This document shows positions 45,699 through 56,386 of a DNA stretch of 64,000 bases, piece by piece. The notes beneath the pieces were generated by a model. That model searched no databases and was not told where the DNA came from. It saw only the letters and a program-made list of their open reading frames with translations. Position numbers and translations under genes: made by a program. Position 1 is the stretch's first letter. Every line of letters starts with the position of its first letter. This DNA is from Rhizophlyctis rosea (taxonomy: Eukaryota; Chytridiomycota; Chytridiomycetes; Rhizophlyctidales; Rhizophlyctidaceae), in NCBI GenBank assembly GCA_027596075.1, contig JADGJC010000062.1:103576-167575 (forward strand). Reading direction: 5' to 3'.

Positions 45699-47199
45699 CT
45701 ATTCATCATCGTCGTCATCACCCTCATCTACATCCTTAATCTGGATAATACCGTTATACCATATAAACCCCGAAAAGAACCCAACCGCCCCCACCACCGA
45801 CAAAATCTTCTGCCAATCCACTCTTCCCTCCCCCTCACTCCCTGCCGTCCTCCTCCGTATCCTTTCAGCCACATACTGATACACCCCCTGCGGCGACAGC
45901 TCGCTCAGCCTCTGCCAGATTGCTTTAGACTCGGGAGCTAGTGTTTCGCGGGGTTTGGAGAGGACGAGGGTGCGCATGCGGTTGACGTAGGCGATTAGAG
46001 AGGGGAATTCGAAGGTTAGGAGGGAGAAGAGTTTTGGTTCGGCGAGGGACGGGTAAGCGTGAAAGGCGAGGTGGCCGAATGCAACTGCGTCCAGGGTGCT
46101 GGGTCTTTTTGGGGGTGTTTGTGAGATGGGTGGAACCAGGAGGGTTGGGTAGCAGTGACTTACTTGTTTCCGAAAAAGTAGTCGTTTTGTCCTAGTTTGG
46201 CGGCTAGCGCCCGATAACATTCTCGGGCCATGGAGTAGACCTTCAGTGGTCCCAAGGTTAACAGGGCTGAACTGGCTTGCATTGAAGAGAAGGTTATCGC
46301 AAACCCTACCTCTGAAACCTCCTTGTCATTTTCGATCACTTTGCCGTAATGTCCTAATCGATTCTGAGCATTGTTTTGAATCTGACTGGGGACGTAGTAT
46401 CGGCTGGTCCAAGACAGGACGCGAGAGAATGCGGGACGTGTAGATTTGGTGAAGTTCTCAGTTTCTAACCACCATGTATAGAGCTTGTCATTGACTCAGT
46501 CATGAATGTGGGAGGAGTATGTCATTCGGGTCAAAGTATGGGCATACCAGAGCATCATGCAATCGCTGTTCAATCATTGTTATGAATCTATGGGAAGAGT
46601 CAGTCAGGTTCGAGTATTGAAGGGTTGAAATGGAATGCAAATGTACGCACGCTAAGCTTTCCGCTCTTTGATGCGAATTCAGATGGTCATCGAGATCCGC
46701 GCCCTGATACAATGGAATGAGTCAATTTTCCTATCAAAACCTTCCAACCAACCCCTCCAACGCGTCGTCAAATCCCAATGGAACGCGATATGATGCCCGC
46801 AGCCGGCACGCCAGTTGTATTCACCTTTTTCTTCAAATGAGCAAAGATCTTTTCCGTGCCCACTAAAACCTCCACCCCGTCCTTCAATAACGGCAATTCT
46901 CCTGCAACGCGAGATGAGCAAATATTATGCGTGACCCCGCGAAACGCTCACTGCCGGGCGAACCTGTAGGGGATGTTTTTGGATCGCTACTGTCGTGGAC
47001 CTTCCACCGTGTATCTGTGAGGTTCAAATATGCCTGTCATGTGGAAGGATGTTAAATTGCGGTTGTTTCACACGGTGGGTGAACTCTGCCAGAAAGTTTG
47101 CCAGCGTACCTCCACAGATAGACAGAAGGGGTCGCAAGTTGGTAGATCCCAAGCCGGACCCCAGCTAAACAGTTCCAAAGAAGGCTGCTCGCCAGCCAT
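45699..47199 (-). CDS. Metaxin / SAM37-type mitochondrial outer-membrane sorting component
   Basis: A subunit of the SAM/TOB complex, which inserts beta-barrel proteins into the mitochondrial outer membrane. Seven exons are inferred: 47110-47199, 46964-47033, 46825-46901, 46651-46703, 46548-46587, 46164-46483 and 45699-46104; all phases agree and give 351 aa. The N-terminus is the thioredoxin-like part (LELFSWGPAWDLPTCDPFCL, then SSDPKTSPTGELPLLKDGVE). The GST-C-like part follows (GADLDDHLNSHQRAESLA, IEQRLHDALLYTWWLETENF, then KPSTLDAVAFGHLAFHAYPS). One membrane segment lies near residue 325 (ILSVVGAVGFFSGFIWYN), followed by an acidic tail. The tail anchor, acidic end and length fit fungal Sam37/metaxin. 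It is divergently arranged with COX6, sharing a 500-base intergenic region. Confidence 0.93.
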
Positions 47200-47702
47200 T
47201 TGTGCGTGTGAGTATAGTAAGCTGTATGGGTGTCGGATGGGAGTGAGGTGGGGATGAGAGGGAAGAGTTCCAGGTATTTATTTACGCCGTTAACGTACAT
47301 TGGGCAAGAATCCAAGATCGTGGATGACGTGTCCAAAACTATCCACACTCCAGTGTGCATTCTATGCCCACTGGACTCGCACTAATTGGGTAATCTGGCT
47401 GCTCAGCACTGCATAGGAAGCCACATCCAGAAGGCTTGTCTCTCCAAGCCACCTATTACATCTCCATCATCATCGCACCCAAGGTCCAGACCGCCAAATT
47501 CCGGCTGTCCATATTGCCGATATCACCCAGAAGCACAACTCACTCCCATTAGCATCCTCCCATCTGTCCATCCTTGCTCACACGGTCACTCCTATCTGTA
47601 AGTGCCACACCCACCCTGCAAGCAGAATATTCCTTCGTCCACATCCCAGCAGACATGTATTTGTGACAGTCGACTGATCGTTATTCCTTCGTCCAGGCCA
47701 CG
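47200..47702. other. Shared promoter region of metaxin and COX6
   Basis: This is the divergent intergenic space between two nuclear genes for mitochondrial proteins. The half next to COX6 is pyrimidine-rich. The words TTCCTTCGTCCA and TTCCTTCGTCCAC recur near 47630 and 47690. No known factor site can be assigned. Confidence 0.4.
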
Positions 47703-48452
47703 ATGACTCGCTTCCTTCGTTTGGTGCCCGCTGTGGGCCGTGTTGCCATTCGCCCTAGGGGTAAGCTTCCTCTTCTCAGACTGCTCGCAAAACTCCGTCC
47801 GTCAGATAGGGGCTGTCGCTGCTCAAGCTCTTTGGGCCCACTGCCCTTCAACAACTCTGTGGGCCAGCTCTGGATTGACCAGTAGTCACTTCACATATTC
47901 GCGATATAGCGTGGTTGATGGCGCACTTGCATACAATGGAACTAGGAACTAACGAACACTCTGGTTTCTGGTCATGTTTTTGCAGTCGCTCCTTGCCTTG
48001 CCCGCACATACGCTGGGGGACCTTCCGGTCACAGCAACCTCGACAAAACCGTCGCAAACTACCCCGATGAGAACGACCTGGCCCGCCTCTACGAACTCGA
48101 CCCTGCCGACTCCAAGGACTTTGGCATCTACGTTCAACTGTGGCGCAAACACTTCCAAAACTGCGAAGACGACTTTGAGCTCGAGCGTGGTCTCAACCAC
48201 ATCTTCGCTACTGACTGGGTTCCTTCCGTTGAAGTTATTGAGGACGCTTTGAGGGCTGCCCGCAAGCACAACCAGTTCGCGACTGCCACTAGGATTTTGG
48301 AGGCTCTGGAGCTAAAGGCTGACAGCGCAAAACAATATCAAGATTACCTCCAGGCTCTGAAGCCCACTATTGACGAGTTGGGCATTGTTGAGAAGAAGCA
48401 GTTGGGCACGTATGCGAAGGTTTTGGATTTGCCCTTCTGGTTGCGTGCGTAG
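47703..48452 (+). CDS. COX6: Cytochrome c oxidase subunit VI (Cox6; COX5A in animals), mitochondrial
   Basis: A nuclear-encoded subunit of respiratory complex IV on the matrix side of the inner membrane. Exon 1 (47703-47760) encodes an Arg-rich targeting sequence (MTRFLRLVPAVGRVAIRPRG). A 225-base intron (47761-47985, GTAAGC...TGCAG) is followed by exon 2 (47986-48452), which completes a 174-aa precursor. The mature part matches the family throughout: YELDPADSKDFGIYVQLWRK, FELERGLNHIFATDWVPSVE, DALRAARKHNQFATATRILE and KPTIDELGI, ending DLPFWLRA. The length is normal. It is next to and divergent from the metaxin gene. A polyadenylation-type AATAAA occurs 109 bases after the stop. Confidence 0.96.
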
Positions 48453-48560
48453 ACGGGTTAGGTTTGTTAGGTACGTTTTTGATGATATTACGTTTGTAAA
48501 CCTGATTTTTCGCATGAACTCGGCACTTATTTGTTTCCGTATTCCAGGTTCATGATACAT

Positions 48561-48566
48561 AATAAA
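48561..48566 (+). promoter_or_regulatory. Probable polyadenylation signal of COX6
   Basis: AATAAA in an AT-rich context lies 109 bases downstream of the COX6 stop codon on the same strand. Confidence 0.5.
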
Positions 48567-49717
48567 ATATCCTATATCCCTTGACCATTTTGGAATGATT
48601 ACTGCTGTGGAGTGTGGTTGAAGGATGGGGCGAGTTTATATAGCCGTTTGGAGTGGTCGTGTGGAACGGTTTTTGGGGGCTGTTCGTGTGGGTTAATTAT
48701 GGAGCTTGGACTAGTCTTAATGACGTGGAAGGCCGCGCTGTGTGGGGCTGCGCTCCGTGGTTGAGGAGTCGGAACCTTTTGATGACAGGCGTTCCCATTA
48801 GTTGTGCCAGGTAATGCGGTCGTTGTTAGGATATGCAGAGATACAATCGCCGAGGAGGCGATGAGCATCGACCCAGCAGCCCGTATCAGAGATTTACGAG
48901 GTCGAGAATGGTTTGGTAGGTCGACTGCCATACTATCCCAGAGAAATCTACATACGGCACCAGAATGGGTTGGAAAGGTGACTGTTGTGCTGCCCAAATT
49001 ATGAGGTATAACATGCCGGACGGTGGACGGCAATCGACAAATTGGTTATCCTATGAGCAAGGCATGGTGAGGTAATGGTACTCTCCCGAAACTCCGGCCG
49101 TCGGAGGAGGTTTGTAGCTGCATCAATCTTTCCAGCTATGAATTCTTTGTTGTGATATCTTCCACAATCTGTTTGCTTCCCTTCCGCAATCTGACACTTC
49201 CCCAGCCCCCTCTGATTCGTTCCTCCTTCACTTTTGGTTCTCCCATTCATCTGCACACTGTTTCCATTTCATTTTCAAAATTCCTCTGATCAGCCCAGTG
49301 TCATGCAAGGTCAGGCGCGCAGTTTTGTGGGTTTGATATGGTGCATAGACAGTATCCAGCAATTTCTTGCACTTTGCCGCCCCACCGACAGTCTCACACG
49401 TCCACTCCTTCGCTTGTTCATTTTCATCCCTGATGTAAGCATTTCTAACTCACGTAGGTTCCTGCAACCTTTTTTTTGGGGAATTGTAGATTGTAAATGA
49501 GACAACAGGTGATCAATCTGGTCAAGCAGTAGTAGTGACCAGTGGCTGTCAAACCTAAAATCAAGTGTTCATTACAATGATGCCTTATTGAGGCCGGGAA
49601 GGGATGATATTCATCAAACCGCGTGGTCAGGGGCCTTGATCGCTGGTTGTTTGATCCGGGTTTGTTTATGTACTTGCGGGCAGGGCACTGCCATCTATGT
49701 GAGAGGTCCCCCCAACA
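48567..49717. other. Intergenic
   Basis: No gene supported. A 144-codon minus-strand frame at 48599-49033 has no domain. The right part is the upstream region of the cerato-platanin gene. Confidence 0.4.
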
Positions 49718-49723
49718 TATAAA
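49718..49723 (+). promoter_or_regulatory. TATA box of the cerato-platanin gene
   Basis: TATAAA at 49718-49723 lies 106 bases upstream of the start codon and is followed by a pyrimidine-rich leader, good spacing for a fungal TATA promoter of a strongly expressed secreted protein. Confidence 0.5.
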
Positions 49724-49828
49724 CGTGTGCACATTTCCGCCCTCCCATCTCACCTATTGGTTCATTTTTACAAAGTTCTTCCCCTTCGCATTGCATGCAA
49801 AACTCGACAGTGTAAATTCATATACATC

Positions 49829-50422
49829 ATGAAGCTCCCCATTGCAGCTACACTCGGGACATTGTTATATATCTTGTCTCTCGTCGAGTGTGCACCGGCA
49901 CCAGTCGCTCGACCCGACGTTTCGCTTTCTCTTGGTGACGCTCCACCAGCCTCACCGGCCTCACCACCTGCCCTGTCCCTTGACGGTACTCCACCTGCTC
50001 CACCCTCCACACCACCCACCGTCATCCAATCCACCTCCAACACATCATCCACAACAACCACAGTCGGCTACGACACAACCTACGACAATCCCAACCTCTC
50101 CACCACTTCTATTGCTTGTTCCGACGGCAAGAACGGCCTTTCAACAAAAGGGTACAAAACTCTCGGTTCCATCCCCAAATTCCCGAACGTTGCGGCGGCA
50201 TTTACGATTGAGGGGTGGAACAGCCCGCAGTGTGGGAAGTGTTATCGGTTGAAGTATGAGGGGAGGACGGTGTATGTTACTGCGGTTGATGTTGCTAAGG
50301 AGGGGTTTGTGATTAGTATGGGGGTTATGGATGCGTTGACGGGGGGGAGGGCGGTGGAGGCGGGGAGGGTTAGTGTGGAGTGGAAGCAGGTTGGGATTTA
50401 TAATTGTGGGTTTGCGAAGTGA
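49829..50422 (+). CDS. Cerato-platanin family secreted protein
   Basis: Cerato-platanins are small secreted beta-barrel proteins that bind chitin oligomers and act on fungal walls or host surfaces. This is a single exon of 197 aa. Residues 1-22 are a signal peptide (MKLPIAATLGTLLYILSLVE). An unusual Pro/Ala/Ser/Thr-rich stretch of about 60 residues precedes the domain. The domain (about residues 75-197) has the family motifs TVGYDTTYDNPNLSTTSIAC, SDGKNGLSTKGYKTLGSIP, GWNSPQCGKCYRLKYEGRTV and MDALTGGRAVEAGRVSVEW, plus the terminal YNCG. All four conserved cysteines, which form two disulphides, are present. The long low-complexity linker is atypical; most members go almost directly from signal peptide to domain. 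It lies between COX6 and the receptor gene, which is convergent. Confidence 0.95.
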   Translation: MKLPIAATLGTLLYILSLVECAPAPVARPDVSLSLGDAPPASPASPPALSLDGTPPAPPSTPPTVIQSTSNTSSTTTTVGYDTTYDNPNLSTTSIACSDGKNGLSTKGYKTLGSIPKFPNVAAAFTIEGWNSPQCGKCYRLKYEGRTVYVTAVDVAKEGFVISMGVMDALTGGRAVEAGRVSVEWKQVGIYNCGFAK

Positions 50423-50685
50423 GGGTGGGGGTTGGATCGTTTGCGTTGGGGAGAAGGGTTCGCCGTAGCGTGCATGACGAGCAAGTGTGTTTTGTGTGTT
50501 TTGTTTTTTTGTAAAGTACACGTCTAACCAACCCCCCCACACGGGGGAGATCGATGGGGTATGATGAGCACTCAAGAACCCCAGGTCTGATATCCTGATT
50601 ACTGCAGATGAAAAAATAATTGGAAAAATGCAAAACACAAAAAGTAGAGGTACAATTTATACAAGGATCCCCAAAAGTTCATCTT

Positions 50686-53600
50686 TCAAGGATTGCTATT
50701 GACGGACCCAAATGACGCCGTTCCCCTTAAGAGCCCCGGCTTAGTCCCCACTCCGGACCCATTCATGCCCCTCGTCTCCAACATCCTCAAAAACTCCACA
50801 TCAGACTGCCGCCTCCCCTTCTGCACCTCCGAAGCCCTTTCCCCACCACCACCGCTTTTCTCACCCTCCTTAGGCCTCAAACTCGCCAACTTGAACGCGG
50901 CAGCCTCCAAAATAGTCTTGAATGCCTGCATTCGCTCGATACTCGCAAACTCGATCGTCATAACCTCCTTCCCGCTCTTTCCACCCGGTCGGAATACTAC
51001 CCGGGCAGCTTCGGATTTTTCCTGTGCGGTGCCCGTGGGGGCGTACATGAGGTTTGGGAAACGGTAAGTTGCTTGCGAGAGTTTGAAGGCTTTTTGGATG
51101 CGGGATGTTGTGAGGGATTGGAAGTGGAGGAGGAGGTCCATGTCGGGGATTGCGAGGAGGGTTGTTGTGAGTGGGGGTGATGATTGTGTTGGGGGTGTGG
51201 TGGTGCTTGTGTGAGGGGTTTGGGAGGAGGAAGAAGTGTCGTCGGAGATTTTTACGATGTAGACGAAGCATGTGAAACCTATTTCGTCGCCTTCCCATTC
51301 TGTGGAGAGGTGGATGCGTTTGGGGTTTGCCATTTGGGATAGGGTGGTTGTTATGTAGGCTTTTTGGTCGAAGATTGCTTCGCTGTGGAGGGTTATGTTA
51401 GGCTATGTATAGGGCGTAAGGTTTCCTGCGATGTGAACGTTATGCCGAACTTACATGAGGCGCGGGGCATGAATGACGACAGCTAGCATGATGGCACAAC
51501 CGATGTAGATGAGGCATTGTATGAATTGCGCCATTTGTTGGGTGGACGGATCTCGTCGGTCGTGGATGGCGATGGGGAGGCCGAAGACGGTCACAATTAT
51601 CACCAGTAGGACGGCAGTGACGACTGATCGGGATTGTCCGTGAGGTCGCTCCACGTTTCGGGTTAAAAAGGCAAAGTAAAGACAGACGAGCATTAGGATG
51701 CCGGTGATGATGAGACCGCTGCCTTCGAATATTCCGGCAACATCTTCCATTCCGGGTTTTGTGGTGCAGGTGCGCAGTTGGGAGCCGTCATCTAGGATGT
51801 TGACAACGGGTCTTGGACCCGCAATCGCTGTGCTGAGATGTAATTCATCAGCTTCTTCCACGTCATGAAGGACAAAGCACATGCTCAGAATAAAACTTAC
51901 AGTATTCCCACGTATATGATCTCGGCAACCCCGACCACTATGGAACCAATGATGAGTTTGCTATTCGTGAGTGAAGCGCTGACTTTGCTAGAAACATGTA
52001 CGAAATGCACGCGGTACATTTGGAAACTTAACATGCTGGTGTGTCCGTTTGGGAAAGAATGCGTGAGTATACTGCAAGGATGACAGGATGGACTTCTTCC
52101 ATTTATGTAAACTATACATACCTGAAAATGACACCAGCGCCGACGGGGGTGGGGAACAGCCGAGAATAACAAAGACCCCGCGTTGGCACGGCCATGTTGA
52201 AAAGTCCACCCATCACCACTACAAAGCATCCCGCCAGAATCACATAGGCGCACGAGGCCGGCATGACTTTGATTGCCGGACGGGCACGGTACATATGGAT
52301 GAGAATCCCAATCGCCGTAATGATAAAACACGCAATAACGATCATCGCCACTGCAATGATCCCTTTCCCGGACCTCAAGTCAACAACGACTTGGTATTCC
52401 GCCTCGCTACAGTCCTTGTTATAGACGTTCATCCATCCCGGATCGCATATGCAGGCGGTTTGGGGATCTTGGAAGGGGAGATCGGTTTGGCATTGGCCGT
52501 GTTTGCAGCCTTTTGGAGAGCCTTTTGGCCAGTCGCAAAGGGAGTCGCCTGAGAGTGGGGAGCCTTTAAAAGTCACTTGGTTAAGTATTTCGTTGGCGCC
52601 GTCTAGGAGGCCGTCTGTCAGGGGAGCGAAGTTGGATTGTGTTGCGAGCGTCTGTGTGTGGGTGGCGGGGGTTTAGGGGTTGTTGAACATCTCCGATTGA
52701 TACTCAAACGGTTTGAAAAGAGATGTCTGCCCACCATGAAAGAATGACTGACCTGGCCCCGATTAAGAGTCCACCACAGATATTGCACCGTTCCCCGTGC
52801 AATCGTTTCCGAGTTTGTAAACGTGTCATTTCGAAGAACTGGAATTGAATGCGCTTTCAACATTCTTATCATCCGAAGGGGCTAAGGACCACGCTTACTT
52901 TACTTACCATAGTATGTCTTGGCGGTCAAGGGGTAAGCTCCAGGATTGGGACTGTCTATATCCACTGCCCAATCGTCACCTGCACTTTGACTGGCCTACA
53001 CTATGGATCGTAAGCATTGGTCGAGAAATACTGGAAGGTGCATTCATATTGGCTCGTGTACCTGTACGGACGCAATCGAAGGCGCGACGGCGTCACCGTT
53101 GCGGTTGACCACAGCAGCTGTGTCAAATGACGAGCTCAGTGCGGCGTCCTCCCCGCTCATGAAGGTGATACTCCAGGGGATGCTGGAAAGTAAGATCTCC
53201 GTCGCTGCTCTGGAGGACGCATTCAAAGCGCTCGTGGCTGTTGTCACTTCTTGGACGGTTGATACGCCTGCTGGAACGGTCGGGTCGAACGCAGTCAGTG
53301 CACGCATGAAGTTCCTGCTTGTGCCGCTGCCGCCTGTGCGGAGGACTAGCTGGATTTTGGGACTTTGGTTTGTGGGGAAGGTGTTTTGGAGGGTCGGGTT
53401 TCGGTATGAGAGGGATGGGTCGTTCCAGGATGTTATTCTGCCCATGAAGATGTCGACGATGTTTTGGCGGGTGAGGAGGAGGGGTGGTGTTAGGCGGGGG
53501 ATGTTGTAGCCGATTACGATGCATCTGTCAGGTAGTCGTGTTTGGATTAGAATGTTGCTTTGATGGGTTGGTATGGTGGGGCTCTTACCCTTGTACTGCG

Positions 53601-54056
53601 GGTATGACGACCAAATTCAGGTTTGCGATGTCATCACTTGTTGGGATGAGATCGGAACCAATGAAGGAGTACGTTTTTGCGCCATTTCGGATGGTATTGA
53701 GACCCACTGTACTGCTTTGCATTTCGTAGGACACGGATGGGATTGTCCATCCTGGCCAAGTCTTTTTAGCTAAGGGAGATGCAGAACATCCGGAGATAAG
53801 ACCTACCTGGTAAGGCGCAGTATGTCGCAGTGAAGTTTGCCGCCCATGACATGTAGACATTTCCCGGAAATGAAGCCCCGATGCCTCGTATACTCTTTGA
53901 CATTTCCGCAGCAGCGCCCGTAGCGGATTCAGCGATAATGTCGCTGACAGAGTCGACCATACCAACATCGTTGGCCAATGCTGGTCTGATAGTATTCAGT
54001 ATGCGTAGGCATATGAGTCCGGCTGCCAGCCAATTGACTCTATTGGAAGTCACCAT
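50686..54056 (-). CDS. PstS-like phosphate-binding ectodomain, EGF-like segment and class C seven-helix receptor
   Basis: Nine exons are inferred: 53807-54056, 53589-53769, 53062-53524, 52908-52995, 52753-52838, 52122-52651, 51901-52071, 51455-51832 and 50686-51382; all phases agree and give 947 aa. After a signal peptide, residues 50-380 resemble bacterial PstS phosphate-binding proteins: GIGASFPGNVYMSWA, YSFIGSDLIPTSDD, GYNIPRLTPPLLLTRQNIVD, IFMGRITSWNDPSL, the anion loop TGGSGTSRNF, and DSPNPGAYPLTAKTYYVLRN. A six-cysteine EGF-like segment follows (CKHGQCQ, CICDPGW). Then come seven helices of the class C (GABA-B-like) type: IIAVAMIVIACFIITAIGIL, KVMPASCAYVILAGCFVVVM and SKLIIGSIVVGVAEIIYVGI, with DPSTQQMAQFIQCL before the last ones. 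The C-terminal 230 residues are cytoplasmic. It probably senses an extracellular anion or small ligand and couples to G proteins; the ligand is inferred only from the PstS resemblance. Confidence 0.9.
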
Positions 54057-54913
54057 GATTAGTCACATTAAGCGGAAAGTGGCAAGATTGTAGAAAGGGT
54101 AAGGAAATGTAGATCGATGTGGGAAGATTAAATAGGCACCGGAGCTCATAGTCGGATCCATTGAGTCTCCCAGTGCGGTCATCGGGAAGCATTTTGTTCG
54201 TCGATATACCCCTGATCAAGGGTCATGATCGCAGGGATGAATCCGTCCGCTGACCAACAGAGTCGTTCCGTGGTTGCACGTACTCTGGTAAGGGGCCCTT
54301 AGTGTCTCCAGATCGATGATTTGGTTAATTTCTCAATGTTTTGCAAGGCCAGATCGAAAGTCCGAATCCGTGGGAGCGGTGCGTTTTTTGTGGGACTTCT
54401 CGCATTAACGGCAATATGAGTTTGTCAATGTTTCTGTTCCCCATTGCTACATATCAGTCATATGACCGAAAGCTTACTACATCACAGGTTTGAGACAATC
54501 AGTCCTCATGCTGACTCGTCGTTGAGTCGTCAACATGTGTGACTGAATGCGACGTGAGGGTCTTATCGCGCACCGATTTTTGACTTTCGAGCGCGGAATG
54601 CAATCTGGCATCATACTACTTTTCACACGGTTCCTACCGGCTTCATTGACATGACGCGGGCGCAACCCAGGTTTCAGACTGGAAAGGCTGCGAGAATGAT
54701 TACGATGATTGGCGGAGCAGCAGCCAACCGTAGTGCAGAATATCATTATGTATGGAAGCCTGTCGCACACCTGCATCTCAAGAACAGATTGACTTTCGTA
54801 ACATACGGTTTACGAATCTTTGTATTGCAGATAGCAGTTGACGTCCGCACACACCTAGCAAAACTCAATGTCTGCGATAGTTCTAGCTTTGGTACACACC
54901 TACATACCGAACA
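54057..54913. other. Divergent intergenic region
   Basis: This is upstream sequence for both the receptor gene (-) and the Myb/SANT-like locus (+). No confident gene; frames of about 100 codons on both strands at 54477-55112 have no motif. Confidence 0.4.
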
Positions 54914-55912
54914 ATGTCCGTATCAGAGGCCGCGACGTCACAGAAATTGCCATCCGACATCGTTCCCGACGGTATCCTTTCTATCCGTGACATATGGCTG
55001 GAATTGCAAACCCCTGAAAGTCAAAGTGCGCGCAAAAACGGAGCAGCACTGCAATGTTGGCGGGACGGTTCCATTGCTAGTCTTACGAAGCTCGAACTCA
55101 AGAGTAGGATAGTGAGGGAGGTGGTCGAACTTGAAATCTGATGATGACACGGAGTTGTGCATGCAACGGCCTAACTGGGATGATGACGTTGGGAGCAAGG
55201 AGTTGATCTCACATCAGCCTATGATTGACGTGGGGGGAACATTGAAGGGGTTAGGAAGCTCCACCTCGGCTGCGTGCAGCCACATGGGAGTGGGAGGGCG
55301 GGCAAGCTTTGTCGTGCAGCGTGAAACTGCATCATCCCTGAGCGAAGAAGAAGATGATAAGCCATTGAGGAAGCGGACGCCCCATGATGGAGCTTCGATT
55401 GTCACGGTGGAAAAGGCGAAAGGGAAGAGGTATGACTTGTCCACATAGATGCCTCCATGACAAATGACTGAGAACGTCACAAACATGTTCGCAGTATCAC
55501 GTCGTCGATGAGGTTGAAAGTTGAGCAAGATGCAACAAGGAGCAGGATGGCATCAAAGAATAACGATCTGCCATACTCAAGGCAACCAGCTCAACGATAA
55601 CGCACTCAACGAGTCAAAGTGGACCTGACCCGCTTGTCAGCTTCATCAACGCCCGCAAGCCAAACAACAACGACAAGACATCACTACCACTCTTCAGCCG
55701 AGCCAACCCGTTCGCGCTCAAAGTTCAATGGTGATGAAAGATTCCGGTGGGATCAGTCCAGTCGGGAGCTGCTCAGCAATCTTCACACATGGCATTCGGG
55801 CAACTGGAATTTGATTGCTTCGGAGTTTAATCTCGCGTGCGGGTCAGAGAAAACCGTCTCGCAACTGAGAAATTACCACAAATGGTTGAAGAGGAAAGAG
55901 AAGACAGGCTGA
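54914..55912 (+). pseudogene. DNA-binding-like protein with Myb/SANT-like C-terminus, possibly broken
   Basis: Three segments appear to belong together. 54914-55130 encodes an N-terminal region (ILSIRDIWLELQTPESQSA, then KLELKSRIVREVVELE) that loosely recalls the Gcr1 C-terminal DNA-binding fold. After an apparent one-base slip in an AAA run near 55134, 55136-55436 encodes a Ser/Asp/Glu-rich linker (SSLSEEEDDKPLRKRTPHDG). 55619-55912 encodes a Myb/SANT-like helix bundle (FRWDQSSRELLSNLHTWHSG, NWNLIASEFNLACGSEKTVS, QLRNYHKWLKR) and ends at TGA. The join from linker to SANT part needs one or two introns; an in-frame TAA at 55598-55600 must be removed by splicing, for example at the acceptor near 55637. 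So it is either a multi-exon gene with one sequencing indel, or a decaying gene. Confidence 0.5.
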
Positions 55913-56386
55913 GATAGGTGTTAGTATCACTAAGTAGTCAGGAGATTCCCGCAAAATGTATTTTGACGGCTTTGTGCGTTACTTGCATTAGCAAAGGTGT
56001 AGATACTTAGGTTAGATTGAATGTCTTCTCCAAACGCATGGGAAAGGTGATCAGGCGGCATATGGGGTATCAATGTATATCGGCAGCTGGTATGATCATC
56101 CTGCACCTATAATAGCAACAAGCACTGCGCAGTGATACTCCCGACTGACGAATTCCCTGTCCTTCACTGTGCTCTCCCTGCTTTGCTGTTCCTCCCCTTC
56201 CCCCCTTCCCCCTCTCTCATCTTTGCCATCTGGGAATAACAACACTGACAGTGACTGTGCCATTCAAGGGTCCAGGTGTCTGTGCCCCCCGGAGACATCG
56301 GAGGCCGCAAGGCATCAAACGGCATCTTTGTGTGACGCGAAGGATCAATTGACGGCGGGCCGGAAAGGCCGCAAACCTGAGAAAGG
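55913..56386. other. Intergenic
   Basis: Pyrimidine-rich sequence at 56160-56220 may be the leader of the next gene. A frame from 56169 overlaps the next gene's start without a domain. Confidence 0.4.
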
